NCBI RefSeq assembly: GCF_014651115.1
Contig: NZ_BMWG01000023.1
Location: forward strand, 1-64,000
Reading direction: 5' to 3'
Origin: Streptomyces inusitatus
GTDB lineage: Bacteria > Actinomycetota > Actinomycetes > Streptomycetales > Streptomycetaceae
Length of the DNA stretch: 64,000 bases
Made by a program: the position numbers and the translations under genes. The first letter of the stretch is position 1; each line of letters opens with the position of its first letter. The notes below the pieces were generated by a model that saw only the letters and a program-made list of their open reading frames with translations, was not told where the DNA came from and did not search any database. This document shows positions 24,013-32,433 of the stretch, one piece after another.

Positions 24013-24864
24013 TCAGCCGCGCAGTGTCTTCAGCCGCGCCACGTCCGCCGCGTGCCCCTCCGGGCCGCCGGGCGTCTCGATGATCAGCGGTACGCCCTCG
24101 GTCGCGGGGTGCCGCATCAGCTCCCCGAAGGGCTCCGCGCCGATGTGACCCGCCCCGATATTGGCGTGCCGGTCCTTGCGCTCACCGGCCGCCTCCTTGG
24201 AGTCATTGGCGTGGATCAGCTTCAGCCGCCCCTCGCCCACTGTCCGCACCAGCAGATCCAGGGTCTCCTTCACCCCTCGCGGAGCCGAGAGATCATGCCC
24301 GGCCGCGTGGATGTGGCAGGTGTCCAGACAGATCCCGAGCCGGGGGTGGGAGTCGAGCGCCTCGAAGTACGGACCGAAGTCCTCCGCCCGGGAGCACAGC
24401 GAGGCGCCCTGCCCGGCCGTCGACTCCAGCAGCAGAAACGGATCGTCGTCATGGGTCAGCTCGTCCAGCAGCGGCAGCACCAGCTCCCGCACCTGGGCGA
24501 GCGCGACCGCACGGGTGCGGCCCCCGGTCGCGGAGCCGGTGTGGACCACCACCCCCCGCGCGCCGATCTCCCGGCCCCGGCGCAGCGAGTGGCGCATGGA
24601 CTCGACCGACCGCTCGGCGGTCGCCTCGCTGTGCGAGCCGAAGTTGATCAGATAGGGGGCGTGGACATAGACCGACAGCCCCTCCTCGGCGCACCCGGCG
24701 CGGAACGCCTCGTCCTGCGCCGGGTTCCCGGCGGGCGTCGCCCAGCCGCGCGGGTTGGCCACGAAGACCTGGAGGCTCTCCGCCTTGAGGTCGTGGGCGT
24801 AGCCCAGGCCGGTGGTGGCCAGACCGCCCGCCACGGGCACATGTCCGCCTACAGGGTTGCGCAT
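24013..24864 (-). CDS. nfo: deoxyribonuclease IV (endonuclease IV, AP endonuclease)
   Basis: A 283-residue TIM-barrel AP endonuclease that nicks DNA 5' to abasic sites in base-excision repair. Zinc-ligand blocks are all present: VYVHAPYLINFGS, VVHTGS, LLESTAGQG, LDTCHIHAAGHD, LIHANDSK, GERKDRHANIG and IIETPGG. ATG 24864 gives the family length; sequence upstream in the same frame is not protein-like. It lies 65 nt downstream of the PASTA kinase gene on the same strand and may be read from that transcript. Confidence 0.93.
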   Translation of the reverse strand: MRNPVGGHVPVAGGLATTGLGYAHDLKAESLQVFVANPRGWATPAGNPAQDEAFRAGCAEEGLSVYVHAPYLINFGSHSEATAERSVESMRHSLRRGREIGARGVVVHTGSATGGRTRAVALAQVRELVLPLLDELTHDDDPFLLLESTAGQGASLCSRAEDFGPYFEALDSHPRLGICLDTCHIHAAGHDLSAPRGVKETLDLLVRTVGEGRLKLIHANDSKEAAGERKDRHANIGAGHIGAEPFGELMRHPATEGVPLIIETPGGPEGHAADVARLKTLRG

Positions 24865-24929
24865 GGCTGTCTTCGCAGTCCTTCGATGTCGATGCTGTCC
24901 GCGGTGGCCGGCCGTCCCCGGAGGGGGGA

Positions 24930-26867
24930 TCACAGGCCCTTGATCCTGATGGTGACCGTGCTGCCCTCGGCGGCCCGGCCGCCCGCCTCGGGGGACTGCC
25001 CGGTCACGGTGTCCCCGAGGTAGGGGAAGCTCGTCTCGGCCTTCACCGTGAAGCCCGCCGACTCCAGGGCGCTCCTGGCGTCGTCCTCGCTCTCGCCGGT
25101 GACATCGGGCACGACGACCATGCGCGGGCCCTTGGACACCGTCAGGGTCACGGTGTCGCCCGCGGCCAGCCGCGCGCCGCCCGCCGCCGACTGGCGGGCC
25201 ACGGTCCCCGCCTCCTTCGGCGAGTCCACCCGGTCCGGGGCGACCTCGACCTCGAACCCCGCGCCCTCCAGCTCGGCGGTCGCCTCGTCCACCCCGTCCC
25301 CGGTGACGTCCGGGACGGCGATCGGCGCGCCCCGGCTGACCACCACGGCCACGGCGGAGTCCGGCCCGCGCCGGGCCCCGGCCGCCGGTTCCGTACGGAT
25401 CACGGAGCCCTGTGGGACCGTGTCGCTGAACTCCTCGGAGACCGCTCCCGGCGCGAGGCCGACATCCTTCAGCCGCCGCTCGGCGGCGTCGAGCGGCTCG
25501 CCCCTGAGCGAGGGCACCCGGACGGTCTCCGGGCCGCGCGAGACGATCAGCGTCACCGAGCCGTTGCCCCGGATGCGCTCGCCCGTCGCCGGATCGCTGC
25601 CGAGGACCGAACCCCGCCCGACGGTCTCGCTGAACTCCCGGCGCACCTCGCGGACGTCGAGCCCCGCGCCCTCCAGCTTCCGCCGGGCGTCGCCCTCCGC
25701 CGTGCCGATGACGGCCGGGACCCGGGTGAACTGCCCCGCGTTGATGTACCAGACGCCCGCGCCGGTGACGAGGACCGCCACCAGGGCCAGCACGACCGCC
25801 GGCACGCCCCTGCGGGGGAGCCCCCCGAGGGCGGTCCGGCGGCGCGCCGAACGGCGCGGCCCGGGGTCGGCGGCGGGCCGGGGGAGCAGCGCGGTGTGCC
25901 CGGCCCCCGGCTCCTCGCCGGGCAGCGGCCGGGCGATGACGTCCGTACGCTCGTCCTCCGGCCCGGCGGACCGCCCGGCCTCCCTCTCCCGGGCGCGCGG
26001 CGGCACCAGGTCCAACTGCTCGTCGGTCAGCTCCGCGCGCGCCCGGTGGGCCCGGGCCAGCAGCTCCACCGCGTCCGGCGGGCGGATCTCCGGATTGCGG
26101 GCGGTGGCCGAGGCCACCAGCTCGTCCAGCGCGACCGCGAGCCCCGGGACGGCCGCCGAGGGGGCCGGCACATCCTCGTTCAGATGGCGGTGGAGCACCC
26201 GGGCCGGGGTGTCGCCGGAGTGCGGCTTGACGCCGGTCAGCATCTCGTAGAGGACGATCCCGCAGGCGTACACATCGGTACGGGTGCCGGAGCCGCCCTC
26301 CTCGATCTGCTCGGGCGCGAGATAGGAGACCGTGCCCAGCACGGCCCCGGTGGTGCTGGTGACCGAGCCGACGGCCCGGACGAGACCGAAGTCGGCGACC
26401 TTCACCCGGCCGTCGTCCCCGATCAGCACATTCTCCGGTTTCACATCCCGGTGGACGAAGCCCGCCCGGTGCGCCGCGCCCAGCGCGGCCAGCACCGGCT
26501 CCAGGATGTCGAGCGCCGCCCTGGGCCGGAGCGCGCCGCGCTCGCGCAGCACGTCCCGCAGGGTGCAGCCGGCCACGTACTCCATCGCCAGATAGACATA
26601 GGGGCCGTCCGTGCCCTGGTCGAAGACGCCCACCACATTGGGGTGCGCGAGCCGGGCGACGGACTTGGCCTCGCGGATGAAGCGCTCCACGAAGGAGACG
26701 TCGGCGGCGAGCGCCGGATGCATCACCTTGAGCGCCAGCTCGCGGTCGAGACGGGTGTCGACGGCCCGGTAGACCGTGGCCATGCCGCCGACGGCGACGC
26801 GCGCGTCGACGCGGTAGCGGCCGTCGAGCACCTGCCCGACAAGAGGGTCCTGGAGGGTCATGTCCAC
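24930..26867 (-). CDS. PASTA-domain Ser/Thr protein kinase, PknB/PknL-type
   Basis: A 645-residue membrane kinase. Residues about 12-275 form the kinase domain: VAVGGMATVYRA, ELALKVMHP (catalytic Lys), FVHRDVKPENVLI, VADFGLVRA and GTVSYLAPEQ. A basic, Ala/Pro-rich juxtamembrane region precedes one transmembrane helix (VPAVVLALVAVLVTGAGVWY). Four PASTA repeats then fill the extracytoplasmic C-terminus and end at IRIKGL; such repeats sense peptidoglycan fragments or lipid II. The position near an Rv2175c-like gene and the dcw cluster suggests the PknL orthologue. TAGAAT lies 6 nt upstream of GTG 26867, pointing to leaderless transcription separate from thiG. Confidence 0.92.
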   Translation of the reverse strand: MDMTLQDPLVGQVLDGRYRVDARVAVGGMATVYRAVDTRLDRELALKVMHPALAADVSFVERFIREAKSVARLAHPNVVGVFDQGTDGPYVYLAMEYVAGCTLRDVLRERGALRPRAALDILEPVLAALGAAHRAGFVHRDVKPENVLIGDDGRVKVADFGLVRAVGSVTSTTGAVLGTVSYLAPEQIEEGGSGTRTDVYACGIVLYEMLTGVKPHSGDTPARVLHRHLNEDVPAPSAAVPGLAVALDELVASATARNPEIRPPDAVELLARAHRARAELTDEQLDLVPPRAREREAGRSAGPEDERTDVIARPLPGEEPGAGHTALLPRPAADPGPRRSARRRTALGGLPRRGVPAVVLALVAVLVTGAGVWYINAGQFTRVPAVIGTAEGDARRKLEGAGLDVREVRREFSETVGRGSVLGSDPATGERIRGNGSVTLIVSRGPETVRVPSLRGEPLDAAERRLKDVGLAPGAVSEEFSDTVPQGSVIRTEPAAGARRGPDSAVAVVVSRGAPIAVPDVTGDGVDEATAELEGAGFEVEVAPDRVDSPKEAGTVARQSAAGGARLAAGDTVTLTVSKGPRMVVVPDVTGESEDDARSALESAGFTVKAETSFPYLGDTVTGQSPEAGGRAAEGSTVTIRIKGL

Positions 26868-26873
26868 CCCGCG

Positions 26874-26879
26874 ATTCTA
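26874..26879 (-). promoter_or_regulatory. putative -10 of the PASTA kinase gene
   Basis: TAGAAT on the minus strand, 6 nt before the GTG start; no ribosome-binding site is present. No good -35 was seen at 17-18 nt. Confidence 0.5.
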
Positions 26880-26940
26880 CGAGCCGCCGCGGACACTCCC
26901 CGTCGCGCCGGGCGGCTCGGGGCTCTGGGGCCCTGGGCGC

Positions 26941-27735
26941 TCAGAAGGCCGGGCGCTCCGGGTCCAGCGCCGCCAGGCCGGTGACCGGCGACGATGCCTC
27001 GGCGAAGTGCCGGCGCGGGATGCGGCCCGCGCGGTGCGCGAGCCGCCCGGCCTCCACCGCGTGCCGCATCGCCTCCGCCATCAGCACCGGCTCCTGGGCG
27101 CGGGTGACGGCCGAGGCGAGCATCACGGCCGCGCACCCCAGCTCCATGGCGAACGCGGCGTCGGACGCCGTGCCCGCGCCCGCGTCCAGGATCACCGGGA
27201 CCCCGGCCCGCTCCGTGATCAGCGAGAAGTTGTGCGGATTGCGGATGCCGAGCCCGGAGCCGATCGGGGAGCCCAGCGGCATGATCGCGGCGCAGCCCAC
27301 ATCCTCCAGCTTCTGGGCGAGCACCGGATCGTCATTGGTGTACGGCAGTACGGTGAAGCCGTCGTCCACCAGCGTCTCCGCCGCGTCCAGCAGCTCGATC
27401 GGATCGGGCAGCAGGGTCCGTTCGTCCGCGACGACCTCCAGCTTCACCCAGTCGGTGCCCAGCGCCTCGCGCGCCAGCCGCGCGGTCAGCACGGCCTCGC
27501 CCGCGGTGAAACAGCCCGCGGTGTTGGGCAGCACCCGGATGCCGAGCCGGGTGAGCACGGAGATCACCGAGCCCTGGACGGTGGGGTCGACACGGCGCAT
27601 CGCCACGGTCGTCAGCTCGGTGCCGCTGGCGATCAGCGAGCGTTCCAGCAGCCGGAGGCTGGGGGCGCCACCGGTGCCCATGATCAGCCGGGAGTCGAAG
27701 GCGGTGTCGGCGATGACGAGCCGGTCGTCGGACAT
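26941..27735 (-). CDS. thiG: thiazole synthase
   Basis: A 264-residue TIM-barrel enzyme forming the thiazole phosphate of thiamine from deoxyxylulose 5-phosphate, dehydroglycine and ThiS thiocarboxylate. The N-terminus has RLIMGTGGAPSLRLLERS; the Schiff-base Lys lies in TDWVKLEVV. Phosphate and product loops include PLGSPIGSGLGI and VILDAGAGTASDAA. It starts 5 nt after thiS and belongs to the thiO-thiS-thiG operon under a TPP riboswitch. Confidence 0.96.
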   Translation of the reverse strand: MSDDRLVIADTAFDSRLIMGTGGAPSLRLLERSLIASGTELTTVAMRRVDPTVQGSVISVLTRLGIRVLPNTAGCFTAGEAVLTARLAREALGTDWVKLEVVADERTLLPDPIELLDAAETLVDDGFTVLPYTNDDPVLAQKLEDVGCAAIMPLGSPIGSGLGIRNPHNFSLITERAGVPVILDAGAGTASDAAFAMELGCAAVMLASAVTRAQEPVLMAEAMRHAVEAGRLAHRAGRIPRRHFAEASSPVTGLAALDPERPAF

Positions 27736-27740
27736 CGCGG

Positions 27741-27962
27741 TCAGCCCCCCTGCACGGCGGTGAGGACTTCCACCCGGTCGCCGTCGCCGAGCGGGGTACG
27801 GGACCAGTGGCCGCGCGGCACGACCGACTCGTTGACGGCGGCGGCGATGCCCGCCCCCGCGGTGGTCAGTTCCGCGATCAGGGTGTCCAGGGTGGTTCCG
27901 GGGGTGAGTTCACGCCGTTCGCCGTTGACGGAGACAGAGACGGCCACGGGCACGGTGCTCAT
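27741..27962 (-). CDS. thiS: sulfur carrier protein ThiS
   Basis: A 73-residue ubiquitin-fold protein ending in the required Gly-Gly (LTAVQGG), which is activated as a thiocarboxylate to donate sulfur to the thiazole ring. VSVNGERRELTPGTTLDTLI is the typical N-terminal strand and helix. Its ATG overlaps the thiO stop (ATGA), indicating translational coupling. thiF is not in the window. Confidence 0.94.
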   Translation of the reverse strand: MSTVPVAVSVSVNGERRELTPGTTLDTLIAELTTAGAGIAAAVNESVVPRGHWSRTPLGDGDRVEVLTAVQGG

Positions 27963-29161
27963 ACGGGCTGCTCCTGGGAGAGGGAAGAGAAGCGGCGGGG
28001 GGTGAAGGGGCCGGCTTCCGCCGGAAGCGCCCCACCGGCCAGCGCGGCCGCCAGTACATCGCCGGTGACGGGGGCGAGCAGCACCCCGTTGCGGTGGTGC
28101 CCGGTGGCCAGGTGGAGTCCGGGCAGCTCGGTCGGGCCGAGCAGCGGCGCGTTGTCGGGGGAGCAGGGGCGCAGCCCCGCGCGGGTCTCGGTCAGCGGCA
28201 GCTCGGTGATGCCCGGCACCAGCTCATGGGCGTCGCGCAGCAGCTCGTACACCCCGCCCGCGGTGACGGTGGTGTCCCAGCCCAGCTCCTCGCTGGTCGC
28301 GCCGACGACGAGTTCGCCATTGGTCCGGGGCACCAGATAGACATGGCTGCCGCGGACCACGGCCCGCACGGTCCGGGAGAGGAAGGGGCCGAAGGCGACG
28401 GGCACGGTCAGCCGCAGCACCTGGCCCTTGACCGGCCGGACCGGGGGCAGCACCTCGGGCGGGACGCCCGCGAGACGTCCGCTGAGGCTGCCGCCCGCCA
28501 GCACCACCTGCCCGGCGGCGAGTTCGCTCCCGTCGTCCAGTACGGCTCCGGCGGCCCGGCCGCCGACGACCGAGAGCCGCTCGGCCCAGGCCCGGCGGAA
28601 CACCACCCCGGCCCGTTCGCAGGCGGTGACCAGGGCGGCCGTCAGCCGGCGCGGATCGACCTGGTGGTCGCCGTCGACCCGGAGCCCGCCGCGTACGCCC
28701 GGTGCCAGCATCGGCTCCAGACGGCGGCACTCACGGCCGCTCAGCCACTGCGATTCCAGTCCCGAGCGCAGCTGGAGGGCGTGCAGTTCGCGCAGATGGG
28801 CGCGGTCGTCGGCGTCGAGGGCGACGGAGAGGGTCCCGCAGGCGCGGTAGCCGACCTCCTGCCCGCTCGCCTCCTCCAGCTCGGCGACGAAGGCCGGGTA
28901 GCGGCGCGCGGATTCGAGGTTGAGGGCGAGCAGGGTCTCCTCGCCGTAGTGCAGTTCGGTGACGGCGGCCAGCATTCCGGCGGCGACCCGCGCGGCCCCG
29001 CCGCCCGGCCGCGGGTCGAGGACGGTGACGTCCATTCCGCTCCGCGCGGCGCGCCAGGCCGTGACCAGTCCGATGATCCCGCCCCCGATGACGAGGACGT
29101 CCGTCGGTCGCGGCGGCCGGCCCTCTTCGGGTCCGGTACGACTGCCCGGGATACGCGACAT
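27959..29161 (-). CDS. thiO: glycine oxidase ThiO
   Basis: A 400-residue FAD-dependent oxidase that makes the iminoacetate (dehydroglycine) used by ThiG. The dinucleotide-binding motif is VLVIGGGIIGLVTAWRAARSG near residue 25. QVDPRRLTAALVTACER, VRPVKGQVLRL and GLRPCSPDNAPLLG are family blocks, and ATGHHRNGVLLAPVTG lies at the C-terminus. ATG 29161 has GGGAGGAG upstream, inside the expression platform of the TPP riboswitch; longer frames would translate the riboswitch itself. Confidence 0.93.
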   Translation of the reverse strand: MSRIPGSRTGPEEGRPPRPTDVLVIGGGIIGLVTAWRAARSGMDVTVLDPRPGGGAARVAAGMLAAVTELHYGEETLLALNLESARRYPAFVAELEEASGQEVGYRACGTLSVALDADDRAHLRELHALQLRSGLESQWLSGRECRRLEPMLAPGVRGGLRVDGDHQVDPRRLTAALVTACERAGVVFRRAWAERLSVVGGRAAGAVLDDGSELAAGQVVLAGGSLSGRLAGVPPEVLPPVRPVKGQVLRLTVPVAFGPFLSRTVRAVVRGSHVYLVPRTNGELVVGATSEELGWDTTVTAGGVYELLRDAHELVPGITELPLTETRAGLRPCSPDNAPLLGPTELPGLHLATGHHRNGVLLAPVTGDVLAAALAGGALPAEAGPFTPRRFSSLSQEQPV

Positions 29162-29174
29162 GGGTGGTCGGCTC

Positions 29175-29263
29175 CTCCCTTCGCCGGCATGACCCGGATC
29201 AGGTTCGTACGGTCGGAGGCCGTCCAGCCTCCCTCTCAGCCCGGTGCGTCCGGGCTCCCGCGA
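29175..29263 (-). promoter_or_regulatory. TPP riboswitch (THI element)
   Basis: On the minus strand the conserved core CACCGGGCTGAGAGGGAG and the distal core GAACCTGATCCGGGTCATGC, followed by CGGCGAAGGGAGGAG, match the thiamine pyrophosphate aptamer. The purine-rich 3' end overlaps the thiO ribosome-binding site, so ligand binding most likely blocks translation of thiO and the operon. Confidence 0.95.
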
Positions 29264-29389
29264 GTGCTTTACGGTGGCCACCCTAACCCCAGGGCCCGAC
29301 CCGCAGAAAGGCGCGGTGGGACAGGGACGGGCTTCGAGCCTCGGGCCTCGGGCTTCGGACTTCGGACTTCGGCATGAGGGAGCACGGCA

Positions 29390-29773
29390 ATGGCAAGGTC
29401 GCTCGACGGACTCGTCCTCGCACCGGTCGCGGACCAGGCGCCGGGCCAGGTGGGCACGGGCACCCGCTTCCGCTATCACGAGCGGGACGGCGTGATCTGG
29501 GCCGAGTACGCGGGCGGCGACGTGGTCCGGGGCCATCTGGTGGGCACCCGCGCGGGCGACCGTCTCGACTTCCGCTACGTCCAGCTGACGGCGGACGGCG
29601 CGACCTCCTGCGGCCACTGCGTCTCCACCGTGGCCGAACTCCCCGACGGCCGGGTGCGGCTGGCGGAGACCTGGGAGTGGGAGTCGCGGGAGGGCAGCGG
29701 CACCAGCGTGGTCGAGGAGCTGCCCGGCGGCGGCGAGGCAGGGCCTTTTTCTGGTGGTATGTCAGCTGCGTAA
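29390..29773 (+). CDS. small conserved hypothetical protein
   Basis: A 127-residue cytoplasmic protein. The region GTGTRFRYHERDGVIWAEYAGG followed by VVRGHLVGTRAGDRLDFRY is a beta-strand-rich pattern found in a widespread small family that databases sometimes label N-acetylglutamate synthase without evidence. A single CGHC pair is present (TSCGHCVST). The last 18 residues (LPGGGEAGPFSGGMSAA) are low-complexity. ATG 29390 is preceded by GAGGGAG. It is close to the ferredoxin-reductase gene (9 nt), so an operon is likely. Function unknown. Confidence 0.75.
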   Translation: MARSLDGLVLAPVADQAPGQVGTGTRFRYHERDGVIWAEYAGGDVVRGHLVGTRAGDRLDFRYVQLTADGATSCGHCVSTVAELPDGRVRLAETWEWESREGSGTSVVEELPGGGEAGPFSGGMSAA

Positions 29774-29782
29774 GGTTGACCC

Positions 29783-31042
29783 GTGAATGATGCGACTGAG
29801 CAGCGGAGTCAGGGGCGGGCACGGCGCGTGGTCGTCGTCGGCGCGGGCATGGCGGGCGTACAGACCGCCGTCGCCCTGCGGGAACAGGGCTTCACCGGCC
29901 GGATCACCCTGATCGGGGCCGAACCCCACCAGCCCTACGACCGGCCGCCGCTCTCCAAGGCCGTCCTCCTCGGCACCGCCGAGGGCTCCGCCTTCGACGT
30001 GGACTTCGAGGCGCTCGACATCGAACTGATCCTCGGCCGCGCGGTGACCGGCCTCCGGCCCGCCGACCGTGAACTGGACACCGAGGCCGGACCCGTCCCG
30101 TACGACACCCTCGTCATCGCCACCGGCGCGGAGCCCGTCACCCTCCCCGGCGTCGAAGCCGTCCCCGGCGTCCATCTGCTGCGCACCCTCGACGACGCCG
30201 CCAGACTCCGTCCCGTGCTCGCCGCCCGCCACGACATCGTGGTCGTCGGCGCGGGCTGGATCGGCGCGGAGTTCGCCACGGCCGCGCGCGCCGCCGGCTG
30301 CGCGGTCACCGTGGTGGAGGCGGCCGACCGCCCCCTGGCCGGCTCGCTGCCCGCCGAGGTCACCGCCCCCATGGCCGGCTGGTACGCGGAGCACGGCGTC
30401 GAACTGATCACCGGCGCCCGGGTCACCGGCGTCGAGCCCGGCACGGTCGTGGTCGACGCGGGGACCGGAGCGCCCCGGCGGCTGCCCGCCGACGCCGTCG
30501 TCGTCGGCATCGGGGCCCGGCCGGCCACCCGCTGGCTCGCCGGCTCCGGCATCGCCACCGACCCGGGCGGCGCGATCACCGCCGACGAGTCCCTCCGTAC
30601 CTCCCTCCCCGACGTCCACGCCGTCGGGGACTGCGCCTCCTTCCCCTCCGCCCGCTACGGCCGGCGGCTGCTCGTGCACCACTGGGACAACGCCCTCCAG
30701 GGGCCCCGGACCGTCGCCGCCAATGTGATCGCGGCGGGCGCGGGGGAGCCGCCGGTGAGCTACGACCCGGTGCCCTACTTCTGGTCCGAGCAGTTCGGCC
30801 GCTTCGCGCAGTACGCGGGGGACCACGCCGACGCCGACACCATCCTGTGGCGCGGCGGGCCCGGCGAGGCCGCCTGGACGGTGCTGTGGCTGCGCGACGG
30901 GGCCCTCGTCGCCCTGCTCGCCGTGGACCGCCCCCGCGATCTGGCACAGGGCCGCAAGCTGATCCTCTCCGGGGCCCGGCTGGACGCCCGGCGGGCCGCC
31001 GACCCCGCCGTACCTCTGAAGGCCGCGTCGTCCGGAAGCTGA
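29783..31042 (+). CDS. FAD-dependent NAD(P)H:ferredoxin/rubredoxin reductase
   Basis: A 419-residue flavoprotein of the rhodocoxin/putidaredoxin reductase group. FAD site VVVVGAGMAGVQTAVALREQ, followed by YDRPPLSKAVLLG; NAD site IVVVGAGWIGAEFATAARAAG; second FAD contact VHAVGDCASFP; and the C-terminal reductase domain (YFWSEQFGRFAQYAGDH). Such enzymes pass electrons to small ferredoxins, often for cytochromes P450; no P450 or matching ferredoxin is adjacent. GTG 29783 with AAGG upstream. Confidence 0.9.
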   Translation: MNDATEQRSQGRARRVVVVGAGMAGVQTAVALREQGFTGRITLIGAEPHQPYDRPPLSKAVLLGTAEGSAFDVDFEALDIELILGRAVTGLRPADRELDTEAGPVPYDTLVIATGAEPVTLPGVEAVPGVHLLRTLDDAARLRPVLAARHDIVVVGAGWIGAEFATAARAAGCAVTVVEAADRPLAGSLPAEVTAPMAGWYAEHGVELITGARVTGVEPGTVVVDAGTGAPRRLPADAVVVGIGARPATRWLAGSGIATDPGGAITADESLRTSLPDVHAVGDCASFPSARYGRRLLVHHWDNALQGPRTVAANVIAAGAGEPPVSYDPVPYFWSEQFGRFAQYAGDHADADTILWRGGPGEAAWTVLWLRDGALVALLAVDRPRDLAQGRKLILSGARLDARRAADPAVPLKAASSGS

Positions 31043-31157
31043 AGCGAGTCGGTGAAACGGCTCTGACCAGGTACGATTCCAGGATTCCGGATTCCCGGAC
31101 ACAGATCGGGGCGGAGCCCGGCTACCGACTGTCAGTCCCAGATGGCAGGCTTGTCCC

Positions 31158-31523
31158 GTGACCGAGATTGACGCAAAGATCGATGCCCTCGTACCCGCCT
31201 GGCTCACCCTCCCCGACATCGCCGAGTCCCTCGGCATCGAGGTGACGCGCGTGCGCCAGCTGGTCAAGGAGGGCCAGCTGATCGCCGTGCGCCGCGGTGA
31301 GAACAGGGCGCTCCAGGTGCCCGCCGCCTTCATCGACGGAGACAAGGTCGTCAAGGGCCTCTCCGGCACCCTGACCCTCCTGAGGGACGACGGCTTCACC
31401 GACGCCGAGATGCTGGAGTGGCTCTTCACCCCGGACCCCAGCCTGCCGGGCACCCCCGCGCAGGCGCTCACCGAGAACCGCGGCACCGAAGTGAAGCGCA
31501 GGGCCCAGGCCCTCGCCGTCTGA
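31158..31523 (+). CDS. Rv2175c-family DNA-binding protein
   Basis: A 121-residue protein. The N-terminal helix-turn-helix reads WLTLPDIAESLGIEVTRVRQ, a winged-helix of MerR/excisionase type, followed by LVKEGQLIAVRRGEN; the C-terminal part (LSGTLTLLRDDGFTDAEMLEW) is the Rv2175c-specific helical domain. In M. tuberculosis this DNA-binding protein is a substrate of the kinase PknL, encoded next to it. Here the candidate kinase gene lies 4.3 kb away at 24930-26867. The N-terminal tail that carries the phosphorylated Thr in the mycobacterial protein is absent or very short. GTG start at 31158; CAGGCT six bases upstream may be a leaderless -10. Confidence 0.85.
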   Translation: MTEIDAKIDALVPAWLTLPDIAESLGIEVTRVRQLVKEGQLIAVRRGENRALQVPAAFIDGDKVVKGLSGTLTLLRDDGFTDAEMLEWLFTPDPSLPGTPAQALTENRGTEVKRRAQALAV

Positions 31524-31641
31524 GAGCCGCGCCCATACCCGGCTGACCCAGCCGACACACCACAGCGGTGTGCGGGCGGGACCCCCGCGCCTCCCCGGCG
31601 CGCACCCGCCCGCACCCCGCGACACCCGGGGGGATCTCACC

Positions 31642-32295
31642 ATGCCCACGAAGCGCCCGTCGCTCGCCGACGCCCGGCTCTACCTCTGCACGGACGCCCG
31701 CAAGCGCCAGGGAGACCTCGCCGAGTTCCTCGACGCGGTCCTCCCCTCCGGCGTCGACATCGTGCAGCTGCGCGACAAGGGCCTGGAGGCCGCCGAGGAG
31801 CTGGAGCGGCTGCGGATCCTCGCCGACGCCTGCCGCCGGCACGGCACACTGCTCGCGGTGAACGACCGGGCGGACGTCGCCCACGCCGCCGGGGCCGATG
31901 TGCTCCATCTGGGCCAGGGCGATCTGCCCGTCCCCGCCGCCCGCGCCATCCTCGGCCCGGCCCCCCTGATCGGCCGCTCCACCCACGCCCCCGCCGAGGC
32001 GGCCGCCGCCGCCGTCGAGCCGGGCGTGGACTACTTCTGCACCGGCCCCTGCTGGCCCACCCCGACCAAGCCCGGCAGACACGCGCCCGGACTGGACCTC
32101 GTCCGGTACACCGCCGCGCTGGGGACCGACCGCCCCTGGTTCGCCATCGGCGGCATCGACGCGGACAACCTCGACCAGGTGCTGGACGCGGGAGCCCGCC
32201 GGATCGTCGTCGTCCGGGCGATCACCGAGGCGGCCGACCCGGCCGCCGCCACGGCCGCCCTCAGCAAGCGGATCCGAGCCCGCGACCTCGGCTGA
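31642..32295 (+). CDS. thiE: thiamine-phosphate synthase
   Basis: A 217-residue TIM-barrel enzyme joining the pyrimidine and thiazole moieties into thiamine phosphate. Motifs: DIVQLRDKGLEA, LLAVNDRADVA, DVLHLGQGDLP, GRSTHAPAEAA and GPCWPTPTKPGR, ending in WFAIGGIDADNL. ATG 31642 follows GGGGGGA. It is transcribed opposite to thiO-S-G and no TPP aptamer was found in the 118 nt before it. Confidence 0.93.
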   Translation: MPTKRPSLADARLYLCTDARKRQGDLAEFLDAVLPSGVDIVQLRDKGLEAAEELERLRILADACRRHGTLLAVNDRADVAHAAGADVLHLGQGDLPVPAARAILGPAPLIGRSTHAPAEAAAAAVEPGVDYFCTGPCWPTPTKPGRHAPGLDLVRYTAALGTDRPWFAIGGIDADNLDQVLDAGARRIVVVRAITEAADPAAATAALSKRIRARDLG

Positions 32296-32397
32296 GACAT
32301 CGGCGCCCATCACCGCACACCGTCTGATACCAGCCGTTACAAGGCGTGGCGATCAAGCCTATTCGCGGGCTGCGTGTGTCCGATTGGTGGACTTGTG

Positions 32398-32427
32398 TTG
32401 GGGGGCTCCCCCGACCCTCGGTAACCT
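32398..32427 (+). promoter_or_regulatory. putative leaderless promoter of metF
   Basis: TTGGGG (32398-32403) and TAACCT (32422-32427) are 18 nt apart and the -10 ends 6 nt before ATG 32434. No ribosome-binding site is present, so the transcript probably starts at the ATG. Confidence 0.55.
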
Positions 32428-32433
32428 GCGGGT

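Noticed and set aside
31524..31641. TPP riboswitch before thiE
   Set aside because: The CTGAGA and CCTGATCNGG cores are absent.
32396..32412. Partial copy of the small G5-C5 streptomycete palindrome before metF
   Set aside because: Only one half resembles the 32-nt repeat in MITE copy B; too short to call and it overlaps the promoter spacer.
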